The notes under the pieces were generated by a model that did not search any database, was not told the origin of the DNA, and was given only the letters and a program-made list of their open reading frames with translations. Both the position numbers and the translations under genes were made by a program. A DNA stretch of 53,816 nt from Pseudonocardia sp. (GTDB taxonomy: Bacteria > Actinomycetota > Actinomycetes > Mycobacteriales > Pseudonocardiaceae): NCBI GenBank assembly GCA_019244295.1, contig JAFASX010000109.1:1-53816 (forward strand), read 5' to 3'. Shown one piece after another: positions 37,404-47,766 of the stretch. Within the stretch, counting starts at the first letter, position 1. Every line of letters starts with the position of its first letter.

Positions 37404-38450
37404 GTGACCAACCCTGAGCATATTGGGACCGTCGGTGCGGGACAGCCGGCCCCGCCCAGCCCTGCCAGGGAGGGTGAGCTCCTCGAGCGTGCGGTCTTCG
37501 AAGTCAAGCGGATCATCGTCGGCCAGGACCGCTTGGTCGAGCGGATGCTGGTCGGCCTGCTGGCCAAGGGCCATCTGCTGCTCGAAGGTGTGCCAGGGGT
37601 GGCCAAAACGCTGGCGGTGGAGACTGTGGCGAAGGTTGTCGGCGGCAGTTTCGCGCGGCTGCAGTTCACCCCCGACCTAGTGCCCTCCGACATCCTCGGC
37701 ACCCGGATTTATCGGCAGGGGCGGGAAGAGTTCGACGTCGAGTTAGGCCCGGTGGTCGCCAACTTCGTGTTAGCCGATGAGATCAACCGGGCGCCGGCGA
37801 AGGTGCAATCAGCGATGCTCGAGGTGATGGCCGAGCGGCACCTGTCGATCGGCGGCCAGACGTTCCCGATGCCCGATCCTTTCCTGGTGTTGGCCACCCA
37901 GAACCCGATCGAGAACGAGGGCGTCTATCCGCTGCCTGAGGCCCAGCGCGACCGGTTCCTCTTCAAACTCATCATCGAGTATCCGAATGTCGAGGAGGAG
38001 CGCGAGATCATCTACCGGATGGGCGTCGAGCCACCTGTCCCGCAGCGGGTGCTGACCCCGGCTGAGCTGGTGCGATTGCAGGGCGTTGCTTCTGGAGTGT
38101 TCGTGCACCACGCCCTGGTCGACTACGTGGTGCGGCTGGTGGTGGCCACGCGCACCCCAGCCGATCATGGCCTCACCGATGTCGCGGGCTGGGTATCCTA
38201 CGGCGCTTCTCCCCGAGCCAGCCTTGGCATCGTCGCGGCCGCCCGCGCGCTCGGCCTGATCCGAGGGCGAGATTACGTGCTTCCGCAGGACATCATGGAT
38301 GTCGCGCCGGACGTGCTGCGCCACCGACTGGTGCTGTCCTACGACGCGGTGGCCGACGCGGTGCCGATTGACCACATTATTGCCCGGGTACTTCAAACCG
38401 TGCCGTTGCCGCAGGTGAGCTCGCGGCCACAGTACGCATCGGCCACATGA
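37404..38450 (+). CDS. moxR1: MoxR family AAA+ ATPase (first cluster)
   Basis: MoxR ATPases act as chaperones that activate or insert cofactors into partner complexes, often with VWA proteins. The 348-residue product starts at a GTG with AAGGAG upstream. It has Walker A EGVPGVAKT, FTPDLVPSDILG, Walker B VLADEINRAPAKVQ, sensor LATQNPIENEG and the PLPEAQRDRFLF arginine-finger region. It is followed by DUF58 and VWA genes with overlapping starts, as Rv1479-Rv1481. Confidence 0.93.
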   Translation: MTNPEHIGTVGAGQPAPPSPAREGELLERAVFEVKRIIVGQDRLVERMLVGLLAKGHLLLEGVPGVAKTLAVETVAKVVGGSFARLQFTPDLVPSDILGTRIYRQGREEFDVELGPVVANFVLADEINRAPAKVQSAMLEVMAERHLSIGGQTFPMPDPFLVLATQNPIENEGVYPLPEAQRDRFLFKLIIEYPNVEEEREIIYRMGVEPPVPQRVLTPAELVRLQGVASGVFVHHALVDYVVRLVVATRTPADHGLTDVAGWVSYGASPRASLGIVAAARALGLIRGRDYVLPQDIMDVAPDVLRHRLVLSYDAVADAVPIDHIIARVLQTVPLPQVSSRPQYASAT

Positions 38451-39427
38451 CCTCGGTAGTAAACGCCCACACTTCAGTACCGCCGAGCCTGCGCGACGGC
38501 CGGCTGGAGGCGGCCTTGCGCACCCTGGAACTCACCGTGCGCCGACGGTTGGATGGGCTGCTGCAGGGAAACCACATTGGCCTGGTACCCGGGCCGGGCA
38601 GCGAGCCGGGGGAGGCTCGGCCATATCAGCCCGGCGACGACGTCCGGCGGATGGATTGGGCGGTCACCGCTCGCACCACCGAGCCGCATATCCGCCAGAC
38701 CGTCGCCGACCGCGAGCTGGAAACCTGGGTCGTCGTTGACCTATCCGCCAGCCTCGATTTCGGCACGGCTGGCTGTGAGAAGCGCGATTTGGCCATTGCC
38801 GCCGTCGCCGCCGTCGCCTATCTCACCCAGGGCGGAGGCAACCGGATCGGTGCGCTGGTGTCCACCGGCGAACGCACGGTCCGGGTTCCGGCTCAGGGCG
38901 GACTGATGCACGCGCGGAGCCTGATCCAACGGGTGGCGCAAACTCCCCGTGCCCCCGAGGGGGCGCGAGGTGACTTGGCCGCGGCCCTGGAACTGCTGCG
39001 CCGCCCGCCCAGACGGCGGGGATTAGCGGTGGTGATCTCGGACTTCCTCGGCGAACTGTCCTGGGAACGGTCGCTGCGGGCGCTTTCGGCGCGTCATGAC
39101 CTGCTGGCCATTGAGGTGCTCGACCCAAGGGACCTGGAGCTACCCGAGGTCGGAACGGTGGTGCTTGCGGACCCGGAGACCGGGCGACAACGTGAGGTGG
39201 ACGCCACCCCGCTGCTGTGCCGGGAGTTCGCCGCGGCCGCCGCTGATCACCGCGAGCGGGTGGCCACCGCGCTGCGCCGCTGCATGGCGGGTCACCTGGT
39301 GCTGCGTACCGACCGGGACTGGATCGTCGACGTGGTGCGCTTCGCGGTGGCTCGCAAGCGGCAGTGGTCGGATGCCGCCGCGCCAGGGCGGGCCGGTCTG
39401 GGTGCTCGGCCGGGGGTGCGCCGGTGA
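38447..39427 (+). CDS. DUF58 domain-containing protein (first cluster)
   Basis: Soluble 326-residue protein with the DUF58 core: YQPGDDVRRMDWAVTARTTE, then a VWA-like strand ETWVVVDLSASLDFG with a partial MIDAS motif, and RRRGLAVVISDFLGELSWER. It starts at the ATG at 38447 overlapping the moxR1 stop and ends overlapping the next VWA gene. DUF58 proteins regularly accompany MoxR; a role as adaptor or partner of the ATPase is inferred, not shown. Confidence 0.9.
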   Translation: MTSVVNAHTSVPPSLRDGRLEAALRTLELTVRRRLDGLLQGNHIGLVPGPGSEPGEARPYQPGDDVRRMDWAVTARTTEPHIRQTVADRELETWVVVDLSASLDFGTAGCEKRDLAIAAVAAVAYLTQGGGNRIGALVSTGERTVRVPAQGGLMHARSLIQRVAQTPRAPEGARGDLAAALELLRRPPRRRGLAVVISDFLGELSWERSLRALSARHDLLAIEVLDPRDLELPEVGTVVLADPETGRQREVDATPLLCREFAAAAADHRERVATALRRCMAGHLVLRTDRDWIVDVVRFAVARKRQWSDAAAPGRAGLGARPGVRR

Positions 39428-40404
39428 ATTTCGCCGAGCCGTGGTGGCTGCTGCTGTTGCTCGTGGTCGCGGCGCTGGCCGTCGGGTACTGGCTGATGCA
39501 GCGGCGGCGCCACCGCGACGTCATGCGGTTCACCAACCTCGAGCTGCTGGAGAAGGTGGTGCCGCGCCGGCCGAACTGGATGCGGCACGTCCCGACGGCT
39601 CTGGTGCTCGTCGCGCTGGTGCTGCTCACCGTGGCGCTGGCCGGCCCAACCGCCGAGACGAAGGTACCGCGCAACCGCGCGACGGTGCTGCTGGCGATCG
39701 ACGTGTCACTGTCCATGCAGGCCACCGATGTCACCCCAAGCAGGTTGAGCGCCGCCCAGGTCGCGGCCAAGGGCTTTGCCGACCGACTCACCCCTGGGAT
39801 CAACCTGGGTCTGATCTCGTTCGCCGGCACAGCCGCTGTGCTGGTATCGCCAACCGTGGACCGCGAGCCAGTCAAACGGGCGATCGATGGTTTGAAGCTG
39901 GCCGAGTCGACCGCCACCGGGGAAGCGATCTTCGCCGCCCTACAGTCGATCGACAGCTTCTCCCACAGCTTAGCCGGTAGCGCGGATGGACCACCGCCAG
40001 CGCGAATCGTGCTGATGAGCGACGGCAAGCAGACCTTGCCCGGCCCGGACGGCGAAAATGAGCCGCGTGGTTCGTTCACCGCCGCGCACAAGGCGGCTGA
40101 GTCCAAGATCCCGATCTCCACGATCTCCTTCGGCACCTCGATCGGGCGCATTGACCTCGGCGGTCGGAGCACGCCCGTTCCAGTGGACGACGACTCGCTG
40201 CGCAAGATCGCGCAGATCACCGGTGGCCAGTTTTTCACCGCCGCCAGTCAAGAGGAGCTGCAAAAGGTTTACGAAAGCCTGGGGGAGCAGATCGGCTACG
40301 AGATCCGCCGCGTCGATGCCAGCCGGCCATGGTTGGCCGCCGGTGCGATCCTGGTGATTCTGGGGATGGGCTCGGCGTTGGTGTTAGGACGCCGACTGCC
40401 CTGA
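39424..40404 (+). CDS. Membrane-anchored VWA domain protein
   Basis: 326-residue protein starting at the GTG at 39424, overlapping the DUF58 stop. Two N-terminal membrane segments (WWLLLLLVVAALAVGYWL and VPTALVLVALVLLTVALAG) flank a short cytoplasmic loop. The VWA domain follows, with the MIDAS motif LLAIDVSLSMQATD (DxSxS) and VLMSDGKQ; a last membrane helix WLAAGAILVILGMGSALVLG closes it. It is the usual third member of MoxR-DUF58-VWA clusters and matches Rv1481. Confidence 0.92.
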   Translation: MNFAEPWWLLLLLVVAALAVGYWLMQRRRHRDVMRFTNLELLEKVVPRRPNWMRHVPTALVLVALVLLTVALAGPTAETKVPRNRATVLLAIDVSLSMQATDVTPSRLSAAQVAAKGFADRLTPGINLGLISFAGTAAVLVSPTVDREPVKRAIDGLKLAESTATGEAIFAALQSIDSFSHSLAGSADGPPPARIVLMSDGKQTLPGPDGENEPRGSFTAAHKAAESKIPISTISFGTSIGRIDLGGRSTPVPVDDDSLRKIAQITGGQFFTAASQEELQKVYESLGEQIGYEIRRVDASRPWLAAGAILVILGMGSALVLGRRLP

Positions 40405-40420
40405 CCGACAACTTCGGTCA
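40402..40420 (+). terminator. Hairpin at the end of the moxR1 cluster
   Basis: TGACCGA (40402-40408, including the TGA stop), loop CAACT, TCGGTCA (40414-40420), then ATTATC. The perfect 7-bp stem followed by an AT-rich stretch marks a likely end of the first MoxR transcription unit, just before the second cluster starts. Confidence 0.6.
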
Positions 40421-40505
40421 ATTATCCTGCTCAACTCGGGCCGAGCTGTCACGATGGTCGGCAAGTCGAACCGTGGTGGTTCTGCTGACTGCGTGGGGAG
40501 CCGTG

Positions 40506-41567
40506 ATGACCGAACCGGGGCGGCCGCCGTATCCAGGAGTGATCCCGCTGCGCCCACTCGGCGTCGGTGAGATCCTGGACGGGGCCGTGTCTTATTTCAG
40601 GGCCAGCCCGAAGGCGACTCTTGGACTGTCCGCCGTTGTGGTCGCGTTCAGCCAGCTCATCCAGGTGCCGCTGGTGTACCGGCTACCCGACACGAGGCTG
40701 GGAACCACACCCAGCCTGACGGATGCGTTCTCTAGCGATCAAGTAATCACCATAGCCAGCGGCGGGATTTTGTCGTACCTGGTGAATACGTTGCTCAGCG
40801 GCATGCTTATCACCGTGATGGCGCGGGCGGTGCTGGGTCGACGTCCGACACTCGCTGCGGCCTGGTCGAGGATACGGCCCCGGCTCGCCGGGTTGTTCGG
40901 GGTCACTCTGCTGGTCGGGCTGGTTATCTTCGCCGCGATGATGGTCGCGGTGGGCCCGCTGATCATCGGCATCGGGCTAGGGGCCCCAGCCGTGGCCAAC
41001 GTGCTGTCAGGTCTGCTGTTCATCCCGCTCGGCCTGTGTCTGGTGGTATTCGTCTCGGTGTCGCTCTCCATAGCCACTCCGGCGTATGTGCTGGAGAAGA
41101 TCTCGGCGCGAGCCGCGCTCGGACGTTCCATGCGGTTAGTTTGTCCGCAGTGGTGGCGGGTATTCGGCATCCTGCTGCTGGCCACGATCCTGGCCTGGGT
41201 AATTGGCGCAATCATCGCCTTCCCGTTCGGCGTGGGTGCTGCCCTGATCAGCGTGATACAGGGTGGGGACCTGAGAAATCTCACCCTGCTGGCTTTGGTG
41301 ATCCTTAGCGTCGGCACGATCGTCGTCAGGTCTATCACCGCACCGTTCGCGGCGGGTGTTGTCAGCCTGCTCTATATCGATCAGCGGTTCCGCCGCGAGG
41401 CGCTCGACCTGGATTTGTTGAACGCCGTCGCCCAAGTCGCCCAACCGGAGCCCGGCGGTGGCGCCAGCCGAGAGGCGATGGCCGAGCCGAATGAGATCGA
41501 CCGGGTCTGGCTACTCGCACCGAGCGCCCCCGGCCCTGGATGGGCAATGGGGTACGAACCAAGGTGA
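40506..41567 (+). CDS. Polytopic membrane protein of the moxR2 cluster
   Basis: From the ATG at 40506 (GGGGAG seven bases upstream) the product is 353 residues. The N-terminus IPLRPLGVGEILDGAVSYFR resembles glycerophosphodiester phosphodiesterase membrane-domain-like proteins of actinobacteria; about six membrane segments follow, and a cytoplasmic tail with FRREALDLDLLNAV. It resembles the Rv3689 type at the head of the moxR2 cluster. Function unknown. The longer reading from 40329 overlaps the upstream VWA gene and hairpin and is unlikely. Confidence 0.85.
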   Translation: MTEPGRPPYPGVIPLRPLGVGEILDGAVSYFRASPKATLGLSAVVVAFSQLIQVPLVYRLPDTRLGTTPSLTDAFSSDQVITIASGGILSYLVNTLLSGMLITVMARAVLGRRPTLAAAWSRIRPRLAGLFGVTLLVGLVIFAAMMVAVGPLIIGIGLGAPAVANVLSGLLFIPLGLCLVVFVSVSLSIATPAYVLEKISARAALGRSMRLVCPQWWRVFGILLLATILAWVIGAIIAFPFGVGAALISVIQGGDLRNLTLLALVILSVGTIVVRSITAPFAAGVVSLLYIDQRFRREALDLDLLNAVAQVAQPEPGGGASREAMAEPNEIDRVWLLAPSAPGPGWAMGYEPR

Positions 41568-42199
41568 TGTTGTCTGACATCCCGGTCGACATCGGTCGGG
41601 ACGATGCCCGCGAAGCCGCCCAGCGTGAGCTGGCTAAGGCCATCTACTCAGCCAATCGTCCGTCCTGGCTCGGCCGCGTTGTGTGGTGGTTGCTCAAGCG
41701 ACTCGATGAGCTGCTCTATCGGGCCCAGGAAATGGGGCCTGGTGGTTACCTGGGGCTGTCGGTACTGGTACTGGTGTTGGTGTTGATCGTGGTGGCGATG
41801 CGGCTCTCGGTGGGCCGGATCCGGCGGGTCGCGGGTAGGGACCGGATGTTGTTCGGCGACCAACCGCGATCCGCGGAGGATCACCGGCACGCGGCCGGCG
41901 AGCATGCGGGGCGAGGAGAGTGGGCCGACGCGGTGCGCGAGCGGTTACGCGCGATCATGCGTGACCTTCAGGAACGTGACCTGCTTGACGCCCGACCAGG
42001 CATGACCGCCTCCGAGGCGGCCACCGAAGCCGGCCGGGCGCTGCCGGACTGCGCGCGCTCGCTGGCCGAGGCGGCCGGCATCTTCGAGGATGTCTGGTAC
42101 GGCGGGCGGGCCGCGACCACCGAGATGGACGAGCGCTTGCGCGCCATCGACACCCAGATCCGTCGCGCCCGGCCGACGGTGACGGCAGGTGCGTGGTGA
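41567..42199 (+). CDS. DUF4129 domain-containing membrane protein
   Basis: About 210 residues with one membrane helix (YLGLSVLVLVLVLIVVAMRL). Before it is a short region with DAREAAQRELAKAIY and W-rich helices (WLGRVVWWLLKRLDELLY); after it is the DUF4129 domain (WADAVRERLRAIMRDLQERD, MTASEAATEAG, FEDVWYGGRAA). DUF4129 occurs with transglutaminase-like and MoxR/DUF58 systems. I use the ATG at 41567, sharing one base with the upstream stop; the GTG at 41564 and the ATG at 41540 are in frame too. It matches Rv3690. Confidence 0.85.
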   Translation: MLSDIPVDIGRDDAREAAQRELAKAIYSANRPSWLGRVVWWLLKRLDELLYRAQEMGPGGYLGLSVLVLVLVLIVVAMRLSVGRIRRVAGRDRMLFGDQPRSAEDHRHAAGEHAGRGEWADAVRERLRAIMRDLQERDLLDARPGMTASEAATEAGRALPDCARSLAEAAGIFEDVWYGGRAATTEMDERLRAIDTQIRRARPTVTAGAW

Positions 42200-43358
42200 C
42201 CAACGGGACTATGACTGTGGTGAGCAGTGACGTGGGACCAGGCTTGCCGTGGAGCCGATGGTGGCGAGCCGCGCGGATGCCGTTGTTGGTCGGGCTGCTG
42301 GTGGTCGGAGTGGGTGTGCTGCTCGCGCCGTTCGCCGCTGGGCAGCCGAAGGGTTGGCTCGATCCGAGTGCGGTCGACGGCTCGGGCAGCCGAGCGCTGG
42401 CCACCCTGCTGGCCCAGCAGGGGGTTCGACTGCGGGTCGCCCACACTGCCCGCGAACTCGCTGGCGCCGGTCGGGACACCACCGTGCTGGTGGCGCTGCC
42501 GGAACGTTTGGGACCCGCCCAGCGTCAAGCGGCGCATGTGTCTCCAGCCGACGTGGTCCTTGTCGAGCCCAAGAAGCGGGAGACACTGTCCGCGCTGGCC
42601 CCAGGCGTCCAGGCCAGCTCGCTGTTCGAATCAGTCACCAGCCGAGAACCAGCGTGTGGGTTGGCTGAGGCGCGCGCCGCCGGTCGAGTGGCGATGAGCG
42701 GCGTGCTTTACCGGAGTTCGAGTGGGGTCTCCTGCTATCCGGGGATTGGCGGATCGGCGCTGATCCGGCTGACCGACGGGACCCGGACGATCACCTTGCT
42801 CGGCTCGTCCGATCCGCTTACCAACGAGGCACTGGCCGAGGAGGGTAACGCCGCGTTGGTCATGCGGTTACTTGGTGCTCACCCCCAACTGATGTGGTTC
42901 CTGCCAGCGCCGGAAACGCCAGCCGCAGGCGAGGAACGCACACTGCTCGAGCTGGTGCCGGCCGGTTGGAGGTGGGCAGCAGCCCAGCTCGCGCTGGCGG
43001 CCTTGCTCGCTGTGCCGTGGCGCGCCAGGCGGCTGGGTCCGGTGGTCAGTGAACCGTTACCTGTCGTAGTCAGGGCCGCCGAGACGGTGGAAGGCAGAGC
43101 TCGGCTGTACCAGGCGGCGAACGACCGGGAGCATGCGGCGACGACGCTCCGGGCCGCGAGTAGGGCACGGCTGGCCACCCAGCTCGGGCTTGGGTCCGGG
43201 GTGGGGACGGCTGCGCTGGTAGCCCGAATAGCCGAGCGCACTGGGCGGCCATCGGCCGAAGTGGGCTCATTGCTCGACGGGGAACCCCCGGCGGATGACA
43301 AAGCACTGGTGCGGCTAGCCGCTGCGCTGGACGAATGCGAGCGGGAGGTGAGCCGATC

Positions 43359-43362
<4 letters not shown>
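42193..43362 (+). CDS. DUF4350 domain-containing protein
   Basis: 389-residue protein with an N-terminal membrane helix (PLLVGLLVVGVGVLLAPFA), the DUF4350 domain starting at DGSGSRALATLLAQQGVRLR (a Rossmann-like GATase-type fold by family), a second helix near WAAAQLALAALLAVPWRARR, and a cytoplasmic tail with RAETVEGRARLYQ-like charged helices. It starts at the GTG at 42193 or 42196, the latter overlapping the DUF4129 stop. It is the Rv3691 type; the role is unknown. Confidence 0.85.
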
Positions 43363-44342
<980 letters not shown>

Positions 44343-44358
44343 GCAACGTTGCGCAGCC

Positions 44359-45654
44359 ATGGCGCTGACTGGCCGCACTGTGCTGCTTGCCGCGCTCGGG
44401 GCGTTACTGGTCGGCTTTGCAGCGCCGAGCTGGTGGGGCATCGCTTCGGTGCAGGGCGCCTTGCTGGCTGGGGTGCTGATCGACCTAGTCTTGGCTGCGT
44501 CGGTGCGTGAGCTCCGGTTGACGCGGTCGGGGGATACTTCAGTGCGTCTGGGCGGCACCGCGCAGGTCGACCTGACCGTGCACCACCCAGGACGACGCCG
44601 GCTGCGCGGGATGTTGCGCGATGCCTGGCCGCCCAGTGCCGGAGTGGTTGCCGACCGGCATCCGCTTTTGGTTCCGGCGGGTGAACGCCGGCGGTTGGTC
44701 ACCGTGCTGCGCCCGACTCGTCGGGGCGATCGGTACTCGGCGGGTGTGACCATCCGTTCGGTTGGCCCGCTCGGACTTGCCGCTCGGCAGGGCTCACGCG
44801 AGTTACCGTGGCGGGTGCGTGTGTTGCCCCCGTTCACCTCGCGGCGGCACCTGCCGTCTCGGCTGGCCCGGCTGCGCGAGCTGGACGGTCGCACTTCGAT
44901 CCTGACGCGCGGGCAGGGCACCGAGTTCGATTCGTTGCGGGAGTACGTGCTCGGCGATGACGTACGTTCCATCGATTGGCGGGCCACCGCACGGACCTCT
45001 GAAGTGATGGTGCGTACCTGGCGCCCTGAACGGGATCGGTATCTGCTGCTGGTCTTGGACACCGGCCGAGGCTCGGCCGGCCGGGTCGGCGACGCGCCTC
45101 GGTTGGATGCCGCGATGGATGCCGCGTTGCTGCTCGGGGCGCTGGCGTCGCGCGCTGGTGATCGGGTCGGCCTGCTCGTCTACGATCGCGCGGTACGGGC
45201 TAGTGTGAGCGGGGTCGGGGCGGGCGAGCTGCTGTCCGCGCTGGTCAATGCGATGACCCCGGTGCAGCCGGAGCTGGTGGAGACCGATGTGCGGGGGATG
45301 GTGTCGGCGGTGCTGACCCGTGCCCCTCGACGGTCGCTGGTGGTGCTGTTCACCGGGCTGGACGTGGTACCGGTTGAGGAGGGACTGCTGCCAGGGCTGC
45401 GATCGCTGATTGATCGGCATCTCGTGCTGGTCGCGGCCGTGGCGGATCCCCGAATCGGCCAATTAGCCGCCGCTCGGGACGACGCGGCGGCCGTCTATGC
45501 GGCGGCGGCCGCCGAACGAGTCAGCGCTGAGCGCCGGCACACCGCCGCCCTGCTGGAGCGGCGCGGGGTAACCGTGGTGGACGCGCCACCAGACCGGCTC
45601 GCCCCGGCGCTCGCCGATACTTATCTCTCGCTTAAAGCCGCCGGCCGCCTCTAG
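44359..45654 (+). CDS. DUF58 domain-containing protein, membrane-anchored (second cluster)
   Basis: 431-residue protein with two N-terminal membrane helices (TVLLAALGALLVGFAAPSWW and GALLAGVLIDLVLAA), a beta-rich stretch (VDLTVHHPGRRRLRGML), then the DUF58 core REYVLGDDVRSIDWRATART and a VWA-like domain (YLLLVLDTGRGSAG, RRSLVVLFTGLDVV). Unlike the first-cluster DUF58 protein, it is membrane-bound. It starts 16 bp after moxR2. It matches Rv3693. Confidence 0.9.
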   Translation: MALTGRTVLLAALGALLVGFAAPSWWGIASVQGALLAGVLIDLVLAASVRELRLTRSGDTSVRLGGTAQVDLTVHHPGRRRLRGMLRDAWPPSAGVVADRHPLLVPAGERRRLVTVLRPTRRGDRYSAGVTIRSVGPLGLAARQGSRELPWRVRVLPPFTSRRHLPSRLARLRELDGRTSILTRGQGTEFDSLREYVLGDDVRSIDWRATARTSEVMVRTWRPERDRYLLLVLDTGRGSAGRVGDAPRLDAAMDAALLLGALASRAGDRVGLLVYDRAVRASVSGVGAGELLSALVNAMTPVQPELVETDVRGMVSAVLTRAPRRSLVVLFTGLDVVPVEEGLLPGLRSLIDRHLVLVAAVADPRIGQLAAARDDAAAVYAAAAAERVSAERRHTAALLERRGVTVVDAPPDRLAPALADTYLSLKAAGRL

Positions 45655-45672
45655 CCGCCGGCCATAGCTCGG

Positions 45673-46668
45673 TTACCCGGCGGTAGGTGCCCAGTCCCCG
45701 ACCTCGTCCGAGCTGAGATCGCCGGTATGCCCGGCCCGTACCGCCCGCCGTCCGAGCACCAGCACATAGGTCAAAAACAGGACCTCGGCGATCCCACCGA
45801 TGCCGATCCTGGCCCAGGTCGGTAGCCCGGAGGGGGTGACGAATGCCTCGATCGCCCCAGATACCGCGAGCACCCCGGCCACGCCTAACGCCATTCCGAC
45901 GGTTGCCCGGCCCTGTGCGGCCACCGCTTGACCGCGAGGCAGCGGCCCGGGGTCGACCAGGGTCCAGCCCAACCGCAGCCCCGCCCCAGCGGCGAGGAAC
46001 AACGCGGTCAGTTCCAGCAGGCCGTGCGGTGTGATCAGCCCGAAGAACAGGTCCAGCCGCCCGGCCGACGCCATCAACCCAGCGGCCACACCGACGTTAA
46101 GCGCATTACCCCACAACACGTACAACACCGGTAGCACCAGTATTCCCGACACCAGACACACCGCCGCCAACCAGGCGTTGTTCGTCCACACTTGTACCGC
46201 GAACGAGCCGGCCGGCGCGGCGGAGTAGTAGTCGGCGAAGTCGTGTTCGACCAGCTGCCGGATTTCTTCCGGCGCGGCGATGACGGCCTGCACGTCAGGG
46301 TGGGCGGCCACCCACGCGCCGATCACCAACGAGGTGCTCAGCATCGCGGCGGCCACACCGACCCACCAGCGCCAACTGAGGTAACAAGCGGCTGGGAAGC
46401 TGACCACGATGAATCGAGCGGCGTCCCGCCAGGCCGGGGTCGAGGCCCCGGTGACCGCCGCTCGCGCCCTGGCCACCAAGCCGGACAACTTGCCAACCAA
46501 CGCTGGGTCGGGCGTGGCAGAGCGCAGCATTGACAGGTGGGTAGCGGTGCGCTGGTATAGCGCGACGAGCTCGTCGGCTTCTGATCCGGATCGGGGTCGG
46601 TGCCGGACAAGGTGTTCCAACCGGTGCCACTGCGCCGAGTGCGCGGCGGCGAATGCGTCGACGTCCAT
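45673..46668 (-). CDS. Stage II sporulation protein M (SpoIIM) family membrane protein
   Basis: 331-residue protein from the ATG at 46668, with GGGGAGG just upstream. An N-terminal cytoplasmic helical region (WHRLEHLVRHRPRSGSEADE, LVALYQRTATHLSML) is followed by about six membrane segments; LITPHGLLELTALFLAAGAG is the SpoIIM family signature. It is convergent with DUF58 and divergent from the RDD gene, the exact layout of Rv3694c. Sporulation itself is not implied; the family is common in non-sporulating actinobacteria. Confidence 0.9.
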   Translation of the reverse strand: MDVDAFAAAHSAQWHRLEHLVRHRPRSGSEADELVALYQRTATHLSMLRSATPDPALVGKLSGLVARARAAVTGASTPAWRDAARFIVVSFPAACYLSWRWWVGVAAAMLSTSLVIGAWVAAHPDVQAVIAAPEEIRQLVEHDFADYYSAAPAGSFAVQVWTNNAWLAAVCLVSGILVLPVLYVLWGNALNVGVAAGLMASAGRLDLFFGLITPHGLLELTALFLAAGAGLRLGWTLVDPGPLPRGQAVAAQGRATVGMALGVAGVLAVSGAIEAFVTPSGLPTWARIGIGGIAEVLFLTYVLVLGRRAVRAGHTGDLSSDEVGDWAPTAG

Positions 46669-46814
46669 GAGCCTCCCCACCCCCGCCGCCGGATACCTGA
46701 TCCTCCGTTTGTCTCAACCGTAATCGAGATTCCGGTGGAACCCGCCGGTGTTGGCGGTGACAATCGCACACGATGGACATCTAGGACCTCGTAGTCCGCG
46801 CAAGGCGAGATGGG

Positions 46815-47735
46815 ATGGTCTCGGCGATGAATGATCTGGTGACCGGTGACGCGGTGGTGCTGGAGTTGAGCTTGGCCAAGCTACCCAGCCGTGCGCTGGC
46901 GTTCGCCATTGACCTCGCGGTGATGTGCGCGGGGTTTCTCGTGCTGCTTATCGGCACTGTCGCCAGCTTGACGTCGGTTGACGAGGCGCTGGCCGCCGCG
47001 GTCGTCCTGGTGCTGTGGTTACTGGTGTTCGTGGGGTACCCGGTCATTGTGGAAACCCTCAGTCGCGGTCGTTCACTGGGCAAGATGGCGCTGGGGCTGC
47101 GGGTAGTGCGCGAAGACGGCGGCCCGATTCGGTTTCGACACGCGCTCACTCGGGGCCTAGCCGGTTTTGTCGTCGACTTCGGGGTTTTCAGCTTCTTCAC
47201 TGGCGCTGTGGGGTTGATCGCCTCGCTGGCCTCCGAACGGGGCCGACGTGTGGGAGACATGCTGGCTGGGACTGTCGTGGTGCGTGAACGGGTGCCGACG
47301 TCATCGGTCGGCGTGGTACCGATGCCCGCTCCACTCGCTGGATGGGCGGCTTTCCTGGAGCTGTCTCGGTTGCCCGATTCGCTGGCCATGTCGGTTCGTC
47401 AGTTTCTGCAGCGCGCTCACCAGTTCGATCCCCAGGTACGTGACCGGCTCGGCGAGTCGCTGGCCGGGCGGGTTGCCTCGTTGGTCAGCCCACCAGCGCC
47501 CCCCGGTACGCCGGCCTGGGCGTACCTGGCCGCCGTTCTTGCCGAGCGGCGCCGCCGGGAGGCTGATCGGCTCACTGCGGGTGCCGCACCTGCCACGCGG
47601 CCGGCCGTTGTGGTGCCTGCGCAACGGACCGCATCTCCCAGATACCTGCCGCCAGCCGGCCAGCCGGCCGGTGTGGCCGCGCTGAGAGACGAGCCGCCCG
47701 CGCCGCCCGGCGACGGTTTCGTGATGCCCCGATAG
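46815..47735 (+). CDS. RDD family membrane protein
   Basis: 306-residue protein with the RDD domain at about residues 20-155: LPSRALAFAIDLAVMCAGFL (with the arginine and aspartates of the family name), VETLSRGRSLGKMALGLRVV, then FRHALTRGLAGFVVDFG and GRRVGDMLAGTVVVRER. A cytoplasmic tail of about 150 residues, proline-rich at the end, follows. It matches Rv3695. The start may be the ATG at 46815 or at 46827. Divergent promoters with the SpoIIM gene must lie in the 146-bp gap. Confidence 0.9.
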   Translation: MVSAMNDLVTGDAVVLELSLAKLPSRALAFAIDLAVMCAGFLVLLIGTVASLTSVDEALAAAVVLVLWLLVFVGYPVIVETLSRGRSLGKMALGLRVVREDGGPIRFRHALTRGLAGFVVDFGVFSFFTGAVGLIASLASERGRRVGDMLAGTVVVRERVPTSSVGVVPMPAPLAGWAAFLELSRLPDSLAMSVRQFLQRAHQFDPQVRDRLGESLAGRVASLVSPPAPPGTPAWAYLAAVLAERRRREADRLTAGAAPATRPAVVVPAQRTASPRYLPPAGQPAGVAALRDEPPAPPGDGFVMPR

Positions 47736-47766
47736 CGTCGGTCCGTTCGGATGTGCTCGCTGAGGC